Notes: a model not told the origin generated them from the letters alone. A stretch of 64,000 nucleotides of DNA from Galerina marginata (GCA_023014335.1 JAECYW010000003.1:1922001-1986000); one strand, 5' to 3'. Positions 11,435 through 24,229 are shown, numbered from the stretch's first letter. Program-made: numbers and translations.

Positions 11435-11834
11435 TACGGTTATTTATAACTCGGACTGTTTGTCTTTCAGTGAAGTCGTACACGAAGGTCGGCTTCGGAA
11501 AGTAACCTGAGCAAACGGAGGCTGAAGAGACACCATTCACATGAGTATGCTCGTTGAGGACTGGACATAACTGCGAAAATCAAGAGAAATTTGAGCTGTA
11601 GAGGGATTGGCGATGTGGTAGGAAGAAACATCATAAGAACTCACCTTATCAAATGCTTGTCGAACACCGAGGGCCATGGCGTTGCTCCAAATGAGTATGT
11701 AACGAGTATCCTGCCTCAAAACAAGCTGGTCATCCTGTCAGCTTTTGCATCTCTTCCACTTATTCCAGATTCTGACAAGTCCACTCATTTGTTATAAATC
11801 CTAAGACGCGTGCACCTGAATCTATACCGCCTAG
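11435..11834. other. intergenic, 3' flank of LTN1
   Basis: No gene supported. It separates the GNAT relic from the 3' end of the minus-strand listerin gene and may hold further unrecognisable relic sequence. Confidence 0.4.
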
Positions 11835-14800
11835 TTAAATAATATCTGACCGACAAAGAGGGCAGCTGGACGAATGGCTTGAATTAAACCACTGGAAAAG
11901 ATTATTTGAATCAGTGTAAATGCATCATATGGCGAACAAGCTTACCTTGTACAAACAACCAGCATGGAACCGGTTTTTGCACGTTTTGCATGGCTTTTTC
12001 GGTAAGCTTCCATCCATGACGCTGATGATCCTGAGAGAGTTCGAAAATCAAGACTTGCTCAGTGGCCGCCGAAAGTGTGTTGACTTACGAATAACAAATT
12101 GCACATTCGACTTGACCTTCGAAATGAAGGGTCACATTTTTCTTGAATATACCCAAGCCATCGATGATCCGACCATTCTGAAACATATTACGTTAATTGA
12201 TGGCTCAGAGAAGGAGAAGAAACATACATGTGCCCAAATAGTCTGTTGGACCCCCAAAACCCATGCCCTCCATCTATTTTCGTCCACACCTACCCGTTTG
12301 ACGTCGCGCACCTCAATCTTATGAAGTGGCCAGTCAGCAGGAATGCGTAGTTTTATCTCCAGCTGGTGGTCGTCCACTGAATAAGCGGCGACAACCTCGT
12401 TTACCGCTCCTGCAACCTTGACAGTCATACTGTCGTCTGCGAGACCATCGCTTGTAGCATGCGACCGTACATGCTCTAGTTCGGCGCGGATGAGGACTGG
12501 CGAGAAATGAGTCGAAGTATATGTGGTAACGGTGTTGGTAAGTTGGCGATCTTTGCAATCGAGGACCCATGCATGGATGAGCGACGGAATGGTAAGGAGA
12601 GCCCGGTAATAAACGTGTGCTGTCAGAACAGGGATGGTGTGCGGATTTCCTGGTTGGTATACTGAAATTGAAATGATCAATAGAACATCAGGAGGAACAT
12701 AAGTAAGACGAACAATCGACGTAGAACTGATCTACAGCCCATATACTCAGCTTGAATGCCTTCAAAAGTCCACCTTGGTCGAGAGAAAGGAGACCCAAAA
12801 AGCAAGGAACAAAACGATTGATCACTACGTTCAAGTTCCTTAGCTGTTCGATGTAGTTGGATTTAACTTTGAAAGACTGATAATTAGGTTAGTAACCATA
12901 CATGCGTAAACCTGCAATGGAGGGTCACGTACAGCATCCTGGAAAAGGTCAAAGACAAGCATCCACCCAAGCAAATATCCAAACAAGTTCTGCGTCTGAT
13001 CGCTTCCTTCTTCATCCTCGAGCGTTCCGCCATCCCCAAAATGAATCTGTCGCGAAATAATCTCCAAGAGTTCTGGTGGCAGAGTAGCTTGCACCGTAGC
13101 TTCTGTATCCACGCCAGCTTCGATGATGAAATATTCCGTGCGCTTCTTGGCAGCGGCTTTGAGCAGCTGATAAGCCATTTTCTGGACGACTGGTGAAGTG
13201 TCTTCGATGAGATGGCACATCTGAAAGAAGAGAAGTTCGTTAAGTGAGTTTATCTTAAATGTCGTGGTTGGCCGAATTGAATACCTTGGAAAGTGTATCC
13301 TGATCAAGGAGCGCCAAAGGAAGGTGTTGAACAATCGATAAAACAAGTTTTCTGCAGGCGGAACGAGGAGCAGAGGATTGTAGTTCTGAGTCTAGTTGTG
13401 GAATTATAATGAATAAGAATCTGAATGTTAAACCACGAAGCTTACCGTTCCTAATCACATTGAGATCTCGGATCATTTTCAATATTCCCATCCTTCTCTC
13501 GTGCCACTCAGCCATAAGTCCTTTGTTCCTCTTTGCCAGGTCCTCAAGCACAACAACCAGTCTCAGTGCCCTCGCAAGACCAACTAGTCTTTGTCCCTCG
13601 TCAGCTTCCTGCTCATCCTCTCCATCTTTCTCGCCAAATGAACTCTCCAACACGGCTTCCAGCACATCGAATACGAACCCCCAATGCGCTCCAGGGACAT
13701 TCTGCAGAATAGGTGCAAGGTGCATGAAAATGGGCAGCATGGCACTCTGCACTTCCTCATCTATCTCCTCGTCGTCGTCATCGCCTTCGGCGAGCACCCA
13801 TCCTTGGCATGCTTTCACGACGTTGATGGCTCGAGGAGGAGGAAGGAAGATGACGGCCCCGTCAGGATCTGGCGCGGAGGCGGCCAGTTTGCGTAGGCTG
13901 AGCAACCCCTCTGTGTTTGCCTTGTTGGGCTTAATACCCAGAAGAGCCGCTGCCAGCTCATTGCGGTACCGATCGAGTTTCGGAGGTTCAGCTCCCGTGC
14001 CAGTGAGTGCCGATATAATGACCATGGATGTTTGAGGAGCTGCAAATGAGGGATCATTAATAGGGATCTCAACAACTATTTAAAACATTCATACCTGTCT
14101 TCTCAAGCTTTCGGACTAGTTGTACCCACATGTCCGCCTCTGCGACATATACTCCATCCACAAGCAAGGGGTCTAGAATCAGTTTGAGAACTCGAGCATC
14201 TCGCGTGGAATCTCCCTGTTTCGCATAGCTGACAACATCAAACAAAAATGTTTGCACCTGGTTCAGCCCTTCTCTAGGATCCTTCCTCGCCGACTCATTC
14301 AATAACCGATCCACAACGACCCGCCTCCAGGTGTCATCCTCCTTGCCAGCAGCCGAGTTCAGGAGGTACACAGAGACCTGCCTAACTCTGTCTATGATAT
14401 TGGCTAATGACGACAAAGTGACCTTGTCGTCAAATACGGGGCTTCTAGACGCAGCAGAGGGCACATTTTGCAGGTCGTGCGCGTAAATCGACAGAGCATG
14501 GAAATGGCGTAGGGCCCACAGGTTTCGCTTCGCCAGCCATCGTTCGTCCACAAATGCCTGTAACAATCCGTCGACGATGCGAGCGTATGCAGAGAACCCT
14601 CTGCGGTCGGTCAGTTTTGAGGCATCCGAATCCTTTACGAGAGGTGACTGCGAAGGAGGGGGAAGCAGGGGGTCCAGTACTGTAATGGCCGGGTCGATAG
14701 GGTCAGAGGAAAGTGTACTGAGCATGGCATCGAGTTTGGAACTAGATAGAAATATATCTTGAAGGATGTCCACTTGTAATCCAGGAGGCTTTACCGCGAT

Positions 14801-17800
14801 CATAACGAGGATGTCTTTCGGCCTGAAGCAAGCAGTCAGCATCATAGAGGTAGACATCCCCAAATAGAGACCTACGTCAGACTGGCATTCGTATCCCCCA
14901 AAATAAATTTCAACTTAGTCTTGATTATATCCATGATTTCCTTTTTGTAGTCATCTCCAGCTCCGCCAAGCCACTCGTTCCACCGGGTCGTCGCGGTAGC
15001 CTGAGGACCAGTCTGATCGCCGACAGGCGACAAAAGAAACGCGAAAAGGAAGAGGTCCGGCAGGAGCGACTGTAGAAGCCGTGATTCTTCGAGGATTTTG
15101 GTGAAAACAGCATCAACGAGGTGCATGACGACATCGAACACAGAGGTCTGGGTGTCCTGGCCTTCGATAACATGAGTAACATTGGAAGTGAATGTACCGA
15201 TGATAACCTGGAAGAAGGTGTCGAGACCCGACCTCGAAAGGAAGTAATCTTCAGAACAAGTGGTCAGCAGAGAAGATATGTTGGACCCTTGGAAGACACC
15301 TTACCCGAACATGACAGAATGTGTCCCACAAGCGAAAGTTCATCAGATCCCTTCGGGCCGCCCAGGGTTTTCTCCAGCAAACCACCCACCAAACTGTCCA
15401 GTTCACCAGATTGAGGCTTCAAATACCTGGGCAGCTGACCCCTTTGTGCTGCCTCCAAGAGACTCCCGATCGCTTTCCTCTCCTGGACCTGGTCAATGAC
15501 GGAGCTAGAGGCGATATTCGATAGGAGATGGTGCCAGACTTCAGAGGACTTCGCTTCGTTCTTGCGGTGGATGAGGTAAGAGAGGAACAACGAGGGTGAG
15601 AGGGAGAGAATTTTGAAAGCGTTTTGGGAGAGCAACGAATCTAGTCTCTGCAAAAGAAACAGAGCCAGTAAGTGACCAATATACTACACAAGATGGGTGG
15701 TTCTTACATGGCAGAAACTCTCGTCAAAGAACAGCCCTTCTCTAAATTGGTCGAGGATACCGACCAACAACTCAAAGCTAGCCTTCTTCTCTGTGACATC
15801 CTCCTCTAGCGATGGCACCTGTCCCTCACTCAACAGGTTCTCGCATCTCGTGATATCGACCTCCAAGATATCCCTCATCAAATCCTCCGCTCTCTGCCTC
15901 AGCACAGTTTCCTTCTTGAACCGATCATAAAACACCTTGAGAACCGCTGAAATCAGGTGTACATTATCTTCCTTTGTGCTGGACGCCTTGATGCCCTGCA
16001 CGAGAACCTCCCAAGCAGCGTCGAAGATGCGTTGATTTACGCTAAACAGTGATTCCAGCGTTTGCGCTAGCAATCGCGCAGCAGCCCTCTCTTCTACCTT
16101 CAGTTTCTTGCTCGAGAGTTGTTCCCATGCAAGCGAGAATTGCTCTCGAAGTACCGCATTCGAACTATCCTCTGCTTCTGCTGTCACAGGTGCAGGTGAC
16201 GAGCTGCCTTCGTCTGGGCGTGAACTATCGTTCCTTATGCGTTTGATGAGAAAGACGATGCATTCTAGGAGCGACGAAAGGAACGCGGCTGATGCTGCTA
16301 CGCGATGTAGAGAGCTCAGAGCTCGACCTTCGACGGCTGCCCAGAAAGAGGCAAAGAACTGAGACAGAGGAGATGCTGACGAATTTAGAAGCTGCAGTTA
16401 AACCGCGTGAGTCGGCGAGGAAGCAAAGACAAACGCAACAATAATACGCACTGGGGAAGGTATGGTCGAAACTATGATAACGACAGTCGGATAACCTTGG
16501 ATAGGTGAACCAGAGCAGCCCAACTGCAAGAATTGCAAAAATTCCTGATAAGCCTGCGATGGCTTCCTAGAAGCAGGGGATGACGACGGATCGGCATTTC
16601 GAGGAACATCTTCAGCATCGCTCTCTGCATCCGACTCCGATCCGTCGTCATCGTCGTCCTTCTTGTTTTCATCCAAGGTCCAGCTCTGTGGGAATTCTAT
16701 ATATTTGAATCAAATCGTGAACGGGGTATAAATAACATAAAATCGTACGTTTGAGGAAAGTCAGAAGAGGTTGCCACATGACACCTTGCACATTCGTGTC
16801 CAACTCTAACCACGCCGAGCGTAGAATTGCTGTGCTTAGAGTCGGCACTAGAGCCTCGAGATTGTCTGCAAATAAAGTCAGAAAGTAGAGCTGGAATTTT
16901 GGAGTGAAGAGTCACCTTTGTGAGAAACGAGCAACGACTGTACGAGACCCCATCCTGCCTTGCGTACATTCGGTTGTGCAAATCCAAAGCTCTCCACTGC
17001 TACCCAAGGACACGATTCGCTGGACTGGAGAATTGTCCACAGGGCTGGGTTTGAGTAGAATGAGATGTCGTCTTCCGATAATTCGGAGGTCAATCCTGAT
17101 AAAGGTATCTTAGAAAATAAAATGAAAGTAGAAGATAAATTGTACCAATTAACCAACGAGCCGCACCCAAGGCGCCAATGCGCAACCTGGCCTTGCGATC
17201 TTGCTCGCTCTCTTCCTGTTCGTCCTGCTTCGAACGTGGGGTCTGATCGCCGTCATCTCTCCGTGGGGTAGACACAGCCGATGCCTTCCCGCTCCCTCGT
17301 TTCATCGATGCCACAGGCGCAGGCGTTGTTGGTGGTGCGGGATTCAGGTAGGCATAGACACCTCCTGGATCCAGAACAACCCTTTGAACAAATACTTTCA
17401 AGGATGAACGAAGCTGATCGCTGAGAAGCAAGTGCTTCGTAGGTGAGGATCCTTCCGTTGATTCAGTGAGGATGGTTTCTTTCCAGGACTTGGAAGCAGC
17501 TGCAGAGACAGACCGGTCGACATCGTGGGTCGCGAGACACCAAGTGCCCAAGATATTTTCCAACAATTGAGAAGTCGAAGCTGTTTCTCCCAGGAAGTAT
17601 AAGATCTGTTCACGAACTGGCGGGATCTGAAGAAGAGACGAGTGCAAGGACGCGGCCAAGAATCGGATACGGCGTGATGGATTTACAAATAGAGAGGATA
17701 CATGGTGTAGCTATGCCAAATTTTAGACAATCACATTCACGATTTGTATGGTAGAGAGACTCACCCACACTGGCAACATCTCCACCAGCGTATACACCAG

Positions 17801-18151
17801 GAGGCTATCTCGCCCCTCCTTCAGGCACTGATTCACCCAAGCGGCCTGCAATTCCTCCAACGCTCGCGTCTTTGTGACTTGCGCTTTCTTGCTGATGTTC
17901 CGCAACACGACCAGCAGATCCGCCGGTAACGTGTGCGCCAACCCCGTAGTTTCTAATGGATCTGGCACCACTGGTGCCGGCTTCACCGGGGGGATGTACA
18001 TCTTCACGCGCGGCTCTTTCTTCTTGCCGCGTTCTACCTTTCCTTTGGGCTTTTTGTCCTTCGGAGGAGGCTCATCTGCTGGCGCATGTTTCTTGAGGTG
18101 TTTTTTGCGCGTTCCCGAAGTTGCTGAGGACTTGGGATTGCCCTTGACCAT
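11835..18151 (-). CDS. LTN1: E3 ubiquitin-protein ligase listerin (ribosome quality control)
   Basis: Seventeen exons: 18151-17765, 17710-17146, 17095-16916, 16865-16749, 16696-16452, 16391-15708, 15647-15305, 15248-14876, 14822-14095, 14039-13446, 13391-13285, 13220-12933, 12876-12714, 12661-12228, 12177-12089, 12030-11946 and 11891-11835, giving 1812 residues. Listerin binds stalled 60S subunits and ubiquitinates the nascent chain. The N-terminus [20 protein letters not shown] and the helical-repeat body fit the family. The C-terminus has the conserved [11 protein letters not shown], then [13 protein letters not shown] and a RING-CH-type finger with [17 protein letters not shown] and CPLC, ending RSDII. 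The RING is spread over the last four exons, and each junction restores a cysteine-finger codon. Length is close to yeast (1562) and human (1766) listerin. Plus-strand frames inside it are shadows. Confidence 0.95.
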
Positions 18152-18586
18152 GGCAAAAGCAGGGATGATGGAGGTAGATTACCAGGAAAGATTATGGGTG
18201 AAACTTACGTCATACCGGAAGCGATAATCCGTTTCGAGTCATACACTACTTTCCGATGCCACGTCTCATTTTATCTGACTATCGAGGCGTTTTTCGCTTT
18301 TGGACTCGGGACGACGGAGAATTGGGACGACGGACGACTTACAGATGATTCAGCGATGCGGCGTCAAACCCTTTTCAGTTCCAGCCCATGGCTTTCCTTA
18401 CCAGAGCCCAGAGATGACATATTGATTCATAACGACTGTGTAATCGGCTTACTATGAAACAAGAGTTCAAAATAGCCTTTCCTTGCTACCCGCAATCGCA
18501 ATGATTTGTTCGAGAGGTTATAAAACCTGTAAGCACCTCAACAGTTCGTCTTCCACACACTTCACAAAGCGGACCACATTCTGCAG
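18152..18586. promoter_or_regulatory. shared divergent promoter region
   Basis: The 435 bases lie between the start of LTN1 (minus) and the start of the NmrA-like gene (plus), so both promoters should be here. A TATAAAA box at 18519-18525 lies 62 bases before the NmrA-like ATG, a normal distance for a fungal TATA promoter. Confidence 0.55.
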
Positions 18587-19538
18587 ATGTCGACTCTAAT
18601 CACTGGGGGAACAGGACAGACGGGTGGCAGGCTTGCCCAACTCCTTCACGCGAACAACCACTCTGTGCTCGTCGCCTCTCGTTCCGGCGTCGCACCCGAA
18701 CCGTTCAAAGCCCTCAAATTCGACTGGTCTGATGAGAAGACCTTCGGCAATCCATTCAAGGTCGACTCCAATATCGACAAAATATATCTTATCGCTCCAC
18801 CCGTTTTCGATTCCCTCCCAGTCGTCAAACCTTTTATCGACTTCGCTATATCCAAGGGGGTAAAACGCTTCGTTCACGGTAGCTCCAGTTCAATGGACAA
18901 AGGAGACATCGTCGATGGAAAAATACACGAATATCTTGTCGATAGCGGGGTTGATTATACCATCATCCGTCCAACGTGGTTTATAGGTATGAGATTCCAA
19001 TCCTCCGGGACAAATAGATGATTAACGTTTATTTTCGACAGAGAATCTCGGTACATTTTTTGCCACCAGTATCCGGGATAACGACGAGATCGTCACAGTA
19101 GCCAAAAACGGCCGTGTTGCTTTCGTTGGAGTGGACGACATCGCCCAGGCTGCTTATCACGCACTTGTAGCCAAGGAAAGTTTAAACACTGAATTTTTCG
19201 TCGTTGGTCCAGATCTGTACTCGTATGACGAGGTAATATTTACCTGTCGTGTTTTGAAGAAATTTCTCTAATAGTCGTGGTCCTCACAGGTAGCTGCTAT
19301 TCTAACCAAGCAGCTTAGGAGGAAGATAACTCACAGGAGGATTTCGCATAAGGAATCGAGGAGACTTTGGGAAGGCTTTGGCTTAACTCCTGAGTATGCC
19401 GCTATGCTGACCACCATGGAGGCAAAAATCTCGAAAGGATACGAGGAGGCCATCGCAAAGACCAATAAAACTATCATCGGCCAGAAGAGGCTAGAGGACT
19501 ACATTGCAGCGAACAAGGCACTTTGGATCAAGGCATAG
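18587..19538 (+). CDS. NmrA-like NAD(P)-binding reductase, festuclavine-dehydrogenase-like
   Basis: Exons 18587-18986, 19042-19232 and 19290-19538 give 279 residues. The N-terminus MSTLITGGTGQTGGRLAQLL holds the GxxGxxG dinucleotide-binding loop. The protein then follows the atypical short-chain dehydrogenase pattern of the ergot alkaloid enzyme family (EasG/FgaFS relatives): FDWSDEKTFGNPF, KIYLIAPPVFD, GVKRFVHGSS, GVDYTIIRPTWFIENL, VGVDDIAQAAYHAL and a C-terminal NKALW. The family name is from ascomycete alkaloid clusters. There is no prenyltransferase or other alkaloid gene nearby, so a role in ergot-type synthesis is not supported, and a general quinone or imine reductase role is equally likely. 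It converges on the GNAT gene with 77 bases between stops. Confidence 0.85.
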
Positions 19539-19615
19539 CAATGGCTGAGGTTCAATCAGATTCTCCATGTCCTATGGCCAAAAGTATTACGCTTTATTTA
19601 ATGCATAATGATGTA

Positions 19616-20299
19616 CTATTGTTCCGATTTTCTCAGCTCTGCCCAATCCTCTGCAAGAATACCCATGAAAATGATATCCCTCCAAGCGCCATTCACCCAA
19701 TTCGCCTTACGCTGGCAACCTTCTTCGATGAAACCACTGGAAAGAATGGAGTTTCAAGGTTAGAAAACCCAAATGGCCTCCATGCAGTTAGAATCAACTT
19801 ACAACTTCTTGTACAGAGCCATCGCTCTTTCGTTCCCTTCGTACACCTCAAGCGATATGCGATGCATGTTCAAATGCAAGAACGCATGGTCGACCATGAA
19901 CTTCGTGATCGCCTTTCCGTACCCCTTGTTCCAAAATTCCGGCAGCAGCACAATCGAATAATTCGAATGTCGGTTAGCCCGCTCCATGTGTGCCCAAAGG
20001 CCTGTTATCCCGACGAACTGGGGTTGGGGTGCTGAAGGTAGATCCGAACCCTGGTTCTCACTGGCGTTGGCTGGCGGGCGTGGGCTCGGGATGGTTTCGA
20101 TGATGCAAAACATTTCCGAATTTTTGTCGATGATTTCCTTGAACTCCTCTTTGAGCTTCTCCCCACGGGGGATGACGTACCGCTCGGTTATCAGAGGGGC
20201 GACCTTGGGGTTGTTGTACAAGCTAAGGATGCCGTCGAGGTCGCCTGCAGGCGGTGCGCGGAAGGCGCGTAGTCGGATTCCACAGCTGAGGTCGAACAT
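19616..20299 (-). CDS. GNAT-family N-acetyltransferase
   Basis: Exons 20299-19803 and 19736-19616 give 205 residues. It has the same architecture and intron position as the gene at 10469-11117: MFDLSCGIRLRAF at the start, EMFCIIETIPSPRP, FVGITGLWAH, then LLPEFWNKGYGKAITKFMVD with the acetyl-CoA loop NKGYG, LNMHRISLEVYEGNERAMALYKK, and a final ANWVNGAWRDIIFMG exon. A Pro/Asn-rich insertion near residues 75-95 is longer than in the sister gene. The two genes and the relic at 11282 are a small local family separated by LTN1. The substrate is unknown. Confidence 0.88.
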
Positions 20300-20713
20300 T
20301 TCAGTCTTTGGTGCTTTCGATTGGTTGGCGTTGGTGGATGGGATGTTGTGCTTCTTTCGGGTCTTGACTAGTTGACCACTTAAAAATTGTGTCGGTACCG
20401 TGGGATGTGATTTTTATGGCAGTTCTATGAGTCTGGGCATGGGATACGCGTCACTGACTCACAGGCAATCTACCCAAGGGCGTCATACATCTAAATTGAT
20501 TATAGATTATCACTCCGGACAAAACGCGGAACAGATCTTTGGTGGAAGGCAAAAAGGTCGAGTCATAAAGTCGAACAGGAAGCACTTGGAGGAGTCATAC
20601 AGTAGGGTGCATGCAAACTAAACAATCTAACGCTCGAAGGCCGTATGTAATGGTGGTTTCATTTACTCCTCATCTACGACATAGCGAACCCACTGAAATA
20701 TTGAGATGCGTTA
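20300..20713. other. intergenic
   Basis: It contains the upstream region of the minus-strand GNAT gene and the 3' flank of the F-box gene. From about 20640 the sequence (ATTTACTCCTCATCTACGAC and neighbours) is shared with the 3' flank of the F-box paralogue at 28730-28806, so the duplicated segment extends past the stop codon. Confidence 0.5.
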
Positions 20714-22321
20714 CTAGGCTTTCTCTGTTTCTTGACCACCAACTTTGTCTTCGGTTAACTCCCAAGCCAAAGTTAGGCCCTCCCAAGTAACCCTATAATA
20801 ATCTCGGTCCTCCTGCGTAATTCCAGGGCATTCCCCAGTAACGGTCAAATACCTCATAGGAATCCTCTCTCCATCCGACTCTTCACTGTCCGAATCTTCA
20901 CTGTCCGGGTCATTCTCGTCCTCAGCCTCGGAGGCCTTGTTGTGAGCGGCGATGAACTCTCGCATCCCACGTGAGGTGAAGTTTTTGCAATCACGGATGG
21001 ACAGCGACGAAATACCCTCAGAATGGAAGGTCCCGGAAAGCTGGGAGGAGTGATGGCCATTGTGCAGAGACCCTTCATTCTGGCCGAGGGAGTCATCAAG
21101 ATCGCTTTCAGTGTCTTTGACCTCGGGTTTGAGCCATTCCAGTAGGGTGTCATCGAATGCCTTGCAAGACTGGATTTCAAGTTCGGATGCCGACCATACT
21201 TTGAGGATATTGCGCAAACCAGTACCTCGTGCTTCCGAGGGGCCATTTAATGGGTCCTCTACTTCCTTCAACGCAAGTACACGCACGTGCTGTGTCTGAT
21301 GAACTTGAATGACCGGTATTCTGCAGTCAGTGAAGGACTGGCATTCGCGGGCAGTGACATCCGCAAGGGAGTAGAACTGAGAGAGGAAGCCTTCGCACAC
21401 GTCATTGAAATGGATCCTGGGACAAGAAATCCGGTGGACCGCTGCTCCCCGCCTGCGAGGTTCGTCTTCGTGTTCGTATAACAGGACAAGCTTGGATAAG
21501 CTCAGAGATTTTAAAGGGCCCTGCATTTGAGAAAGATGCTGAACAAATGTTGGCAGCGTGAAAAATCCGCGGTGGAGGAACCCGAACGACGAAATGGAGA
21601 GGTCCAGCTTAGACCCCAGTGGCACTTGCCGGAGCCAGTTGGGGTGGTGGAGCGCAAGATGCATGAAGCAAAACCCCGTCAATGATAATTCGACCAGCTC
21701 TGGGAATTTTTCCGACAAACACTCTTCATCCGATGTTGTGGGGTTGGCCCAAGCGGCGCTAAATCTTTCGCTATCGTCGATGCTCATGTTGCACTCTAGG
21801 CGGAGTTTTTTAAGATCGGGTGCCTCTTCTTCAAAGAATCTATTCGGAAGAGGAAGAGAGGACGAATATGCCACCTCGAAAATAACGGATTCACAGCGGT
21901 ACATTTCGGGGAGGAGCACTTTAGTGATCGCAGCTACTCGACGGGCTTCGCGCGCACGATCCACCTTTTTCTTGAATTGAGGCGCACTGCTAAAAACCAA
22001 GACTTCAAGCTTCTCCGGGTACTTCGACCACGAAAATACGTCGAGAAAGGGCGTGGGGTCGCGCGTCACATCGAATACGACGCGATTCCAGCATTTCGGG
22101 AATCGAGTGACGATATCGTACCATAGCTTGCATACATTGGCGACGTTGTAAGGGAAAAGTGAAGGCAACCTGGCATTTTCCTCTTCCCATTCCACAGGCG
22201 GTGTGTCGTATATGTCCTCGTCCGTATGCACCGACGTCGGCCTAACCGAGATGCAGAACAAAACTTGCAAAATTTCTCTGTGGATTTCTTTAGGAAGGTG
22301 GTTGATAGATGCACCCGCCAT
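20714..22321 (-). CDS. F-box protein with LRR-like C-terminal region (intact paralogue)
   Basis: One exon of 535 residues from the ATG at 22321. The frame is open further upstream, but no ATG lies there, and the paralogue at 28807-30316 aligns from the same MAGASIN start. An F-box-like segment (INHLPKEIHREILQVLF) is near the N-terminus, followed by FPYNVANVCKLWYDIVTRFPKCWNRVVFDV, the usual second half of the mushroom F-box fold. The rest has irregular leucine-rich repeats (LKKLRLECNM, LVELSLTGFCF, LKSLSLSKLVLL) and a Glu/Asp/Ser-rich acidic run near residue 475. It is presumably an SCF substrate receptor; the target is unknown. No intron is seen. Confidence 0.85.
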   Translation of the reverse strand: MAGASINHLPKEIHREILQVLFCISVRPTSVHTDEDIYDTPPVEWEEENARLPSLFPYNVANVCKLWYDIVTRFPKCWNRVVFDVTRDPTPFLDVFSWSKYPEKLEVLVFSSAPQFKKKVDRAREARRVAAITKVLLPEMYRCESVIFEVAYSSSLPLPNRFFEEEAPDLKKLRLECNMSIDDSERFSAAWANPTTSDEECLSEKFPELVELSLTGFCFMHLALHHPNWLRQVPLGSKLDLSISSFGFLHRGFFTLPTFVQHLSQMQGPLKSLSLSKLVLLYEHEDEPRRRGAAVHRISCPRIHFNDVCEGFLSQFYSLADVTARECQSFTDCRIPVIQVHQTQHVRVLALKEVEDPLNGPSEARGTGLRNILKVWSASELEIQSCKAFDDTLLEWLKPEVKDTESDLDDSLGQNEGSLHNGHHSSQLSGTFHSEGISSLSIRDCKNFTSRGMREFIAAHNKASEAEDENDPDSEDSDSEESDGERIPMRYLTVTGECPGITQEDRDYYRVTWEGLTLAWELTEDKVGGQETEKA

Positions 22322-24082
22322 TTGTGGTAAAGAAGTTTCGGTATGTCGTCCACCAACGGTGCTTGGTAGGGAAATATCGGTTCCAGTGAGTGGTGGTCGA
22401 TGGCGGAAGGACAATCAATTTATGTCGCGCAACACTGGACATGTGATAAGGGAAACTACATAGGGGCTTCATATCAACCGGCACCACTGGCAAGCAGAAC
22501 TCTGGCCAGACAAGATTTCAAATAACAATTTCAGCATGACGACCGAAGGTTTCAGAGTGAGACTAATTATTTAACTGAGAATCAGACGCACCGCGAGCGT
22601 GTGCCTTTAAGCGTGTTTGGCACTTATGCTATCTTGGGGTTGGCATTGGCATTGACCGTGACAGTCTGAGGGTCCTGCTGGTACAATCACAAAAAAAGCA
22701 GCGGACGCGAAAGGACAAGTCATGGTTTATATCCGATACAGGCAAAAGGTGAAAGGCGCCTGATGCTAGTCTCTCCTAGACAGACCACGATATAAGTGAA
22801 GAGTGGATGAGTTCCCGTTAGCCTGAAGCTTCACGCACGGCTGTAGACAGAACAGTAGTTCGTCTGGTTTCTGACCTAAGGTCGACACAAACCTCATCAA
22901 TCTTCATAGCCTCTTGGCAGGTTGGGTAGTCTTGAATAGCAATTTACATAACCTCAACACGTACCTTATTCGATCTTTACAACTTGCACAGTTGCAAGTC
23001 CTCACAGGCTGGACGCTGAACGACGGACGGGATGAATTACATAAATCTTGTCGCTCATCGACCGATCCACAACAAAATGCAACTTTTTTTCCCCCACAAT
23101 TGGCGGGTCGTGCTCGGAAGGCAGAGAAGGATCGGTGCAATCGGTATGACTATTGACAATGGTGCGCATGTGCGAACGAGTTGCCAGTGTGGTATGAGCG
23201 AACAAAGATTGGACGCGCTGAGAAATGGCGGTTGGGTCGACGGAGCGAGACTGACATGGAAGCTGAAGGCCACCTCGACTCTGTATACAGTCTGTATACA
23301 TAGTTGAAGGCCCGACCACGCTCGGTGACTCTGTATGCAGAGTTCCAGCAGAGTTAACCGAAGGTTATGGATCGTTCACGCTCCAATTCCAACAAAGGAG
23401 AGTGCCAATGATGACCAGCGGCGCTTCTTGCAGCGAATCCTACTTCTCGAAGTCAGACTCGTAGGTTGTGATCCTGATAGGTCTGGGCAGGCGATAGAGA
23501 GGGTTGGAAAGGCTTTGGAAATGTGGCTCTACCATGGAGAGAAGAACATTTGCAATGAACCTTGAGGGGCGCTGAAGTCCGCTGAACTGGCATACGTCCG
23601 GCTGTAGTAGAACAGATGAGCGAGAGTGACCACGATTGACCTTTGCAGACTTACGCTCGCATTTTCTACCTCTGAACGTTCCTTCTTTTCTCTACAGCGG
23701 GCTTCTGATCATGTTGACCTCCTCCGAACCATTCGGGACGTGCCAATTCCAAGTGTTCATGTTCTTGATGTTCTGTTCAAGTTCCTGCGGTTGGAAGAGG
23801 GTTGTTGGTATGCGATAATCAATTGAATGTTGATCGTGTACTGCAGCCAAGAGACGACGTGGAAGTTGGTGAGCCCGATGCCTAAAGGCGACGATATATA
23901 TGGTTGAGGCTGAGATTGGCAGTAGCTGATGGGAAAAGGTCGTGGAGTCACGCATCCGAAATTCCCGAATCCAATCCATCTTCTTCATCCACCGAACTAA
24001 CCCACGAGTGCCATGCCGCAGGGTGTACTGTAGGTTCATTTTACCGCAAAATAATCAGGGAAGCTGACATCAGGACCTCGTT
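22322..24082. other. gene-poor stretch
   Basis: The first 170 bases (to about 22490) are upstream sequence shared with the paralogue at 30317-30560. Beyond that no family motif is recognisable on either strand. Frames of 60-115 codons are uncorroborated. A repeated CTCTGTAT(A)CAG/TGTATACA motif occurs near 23279-23340. Confidence 0.4.
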
Positions 24083-24229
24083 ATTAGATCCTTACGAGCC
24101 ATCTCCAACGTCATTCGCCCTACCAAACCCTGGCATTTACCAGATTCGCCAGTGCCTTACTTACTCCAGTCAAACGAACCTCCGACAGATGAAGAAGTTC
24201 TTCAAATACAGGAGGTCCTTTCTGTTGTT
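24083..24229 (+). pseudogene. possible detached N-terminal piece of an F-box gene
   Basis: An open plus-strand stretch reads LLQSNEPPTDEEVLQIQEVL. In many mushroom F-box proteins a segment of the form (L/H)LxSNxPPTxxE precedes the helix that leads into the F-box. The gene 2.4 kb downstream (26646-28568) begins abruptly at its F-box and lacks this segment. I infer the two may once have been joined. No other part of an F-box protein is found around this piece. Confidence 0.35.

Noticed and set aside
13409..14035. A 208-codon plus-strand frame inside LTN1
   Set aside because: It is antisense to conserved listerin exons, low in complexity and without homology.
18587..19538. An ergot-type alkaloid gene cluster around the festuclavine-dehydrogenase-like gene
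   Set aside because: No prenyltransferase, peptide synthetase, P450 or other cluster gene is in the window; neighbours are housekeeping genes.
22322..22414. N-terminal extension of the intact F-box gene (31 codons)
   Set aside because: It begins with TTG, not ATG, and the matching upstream stretch of the paralogue is out of frame, so it is upstream untranslated sequence.
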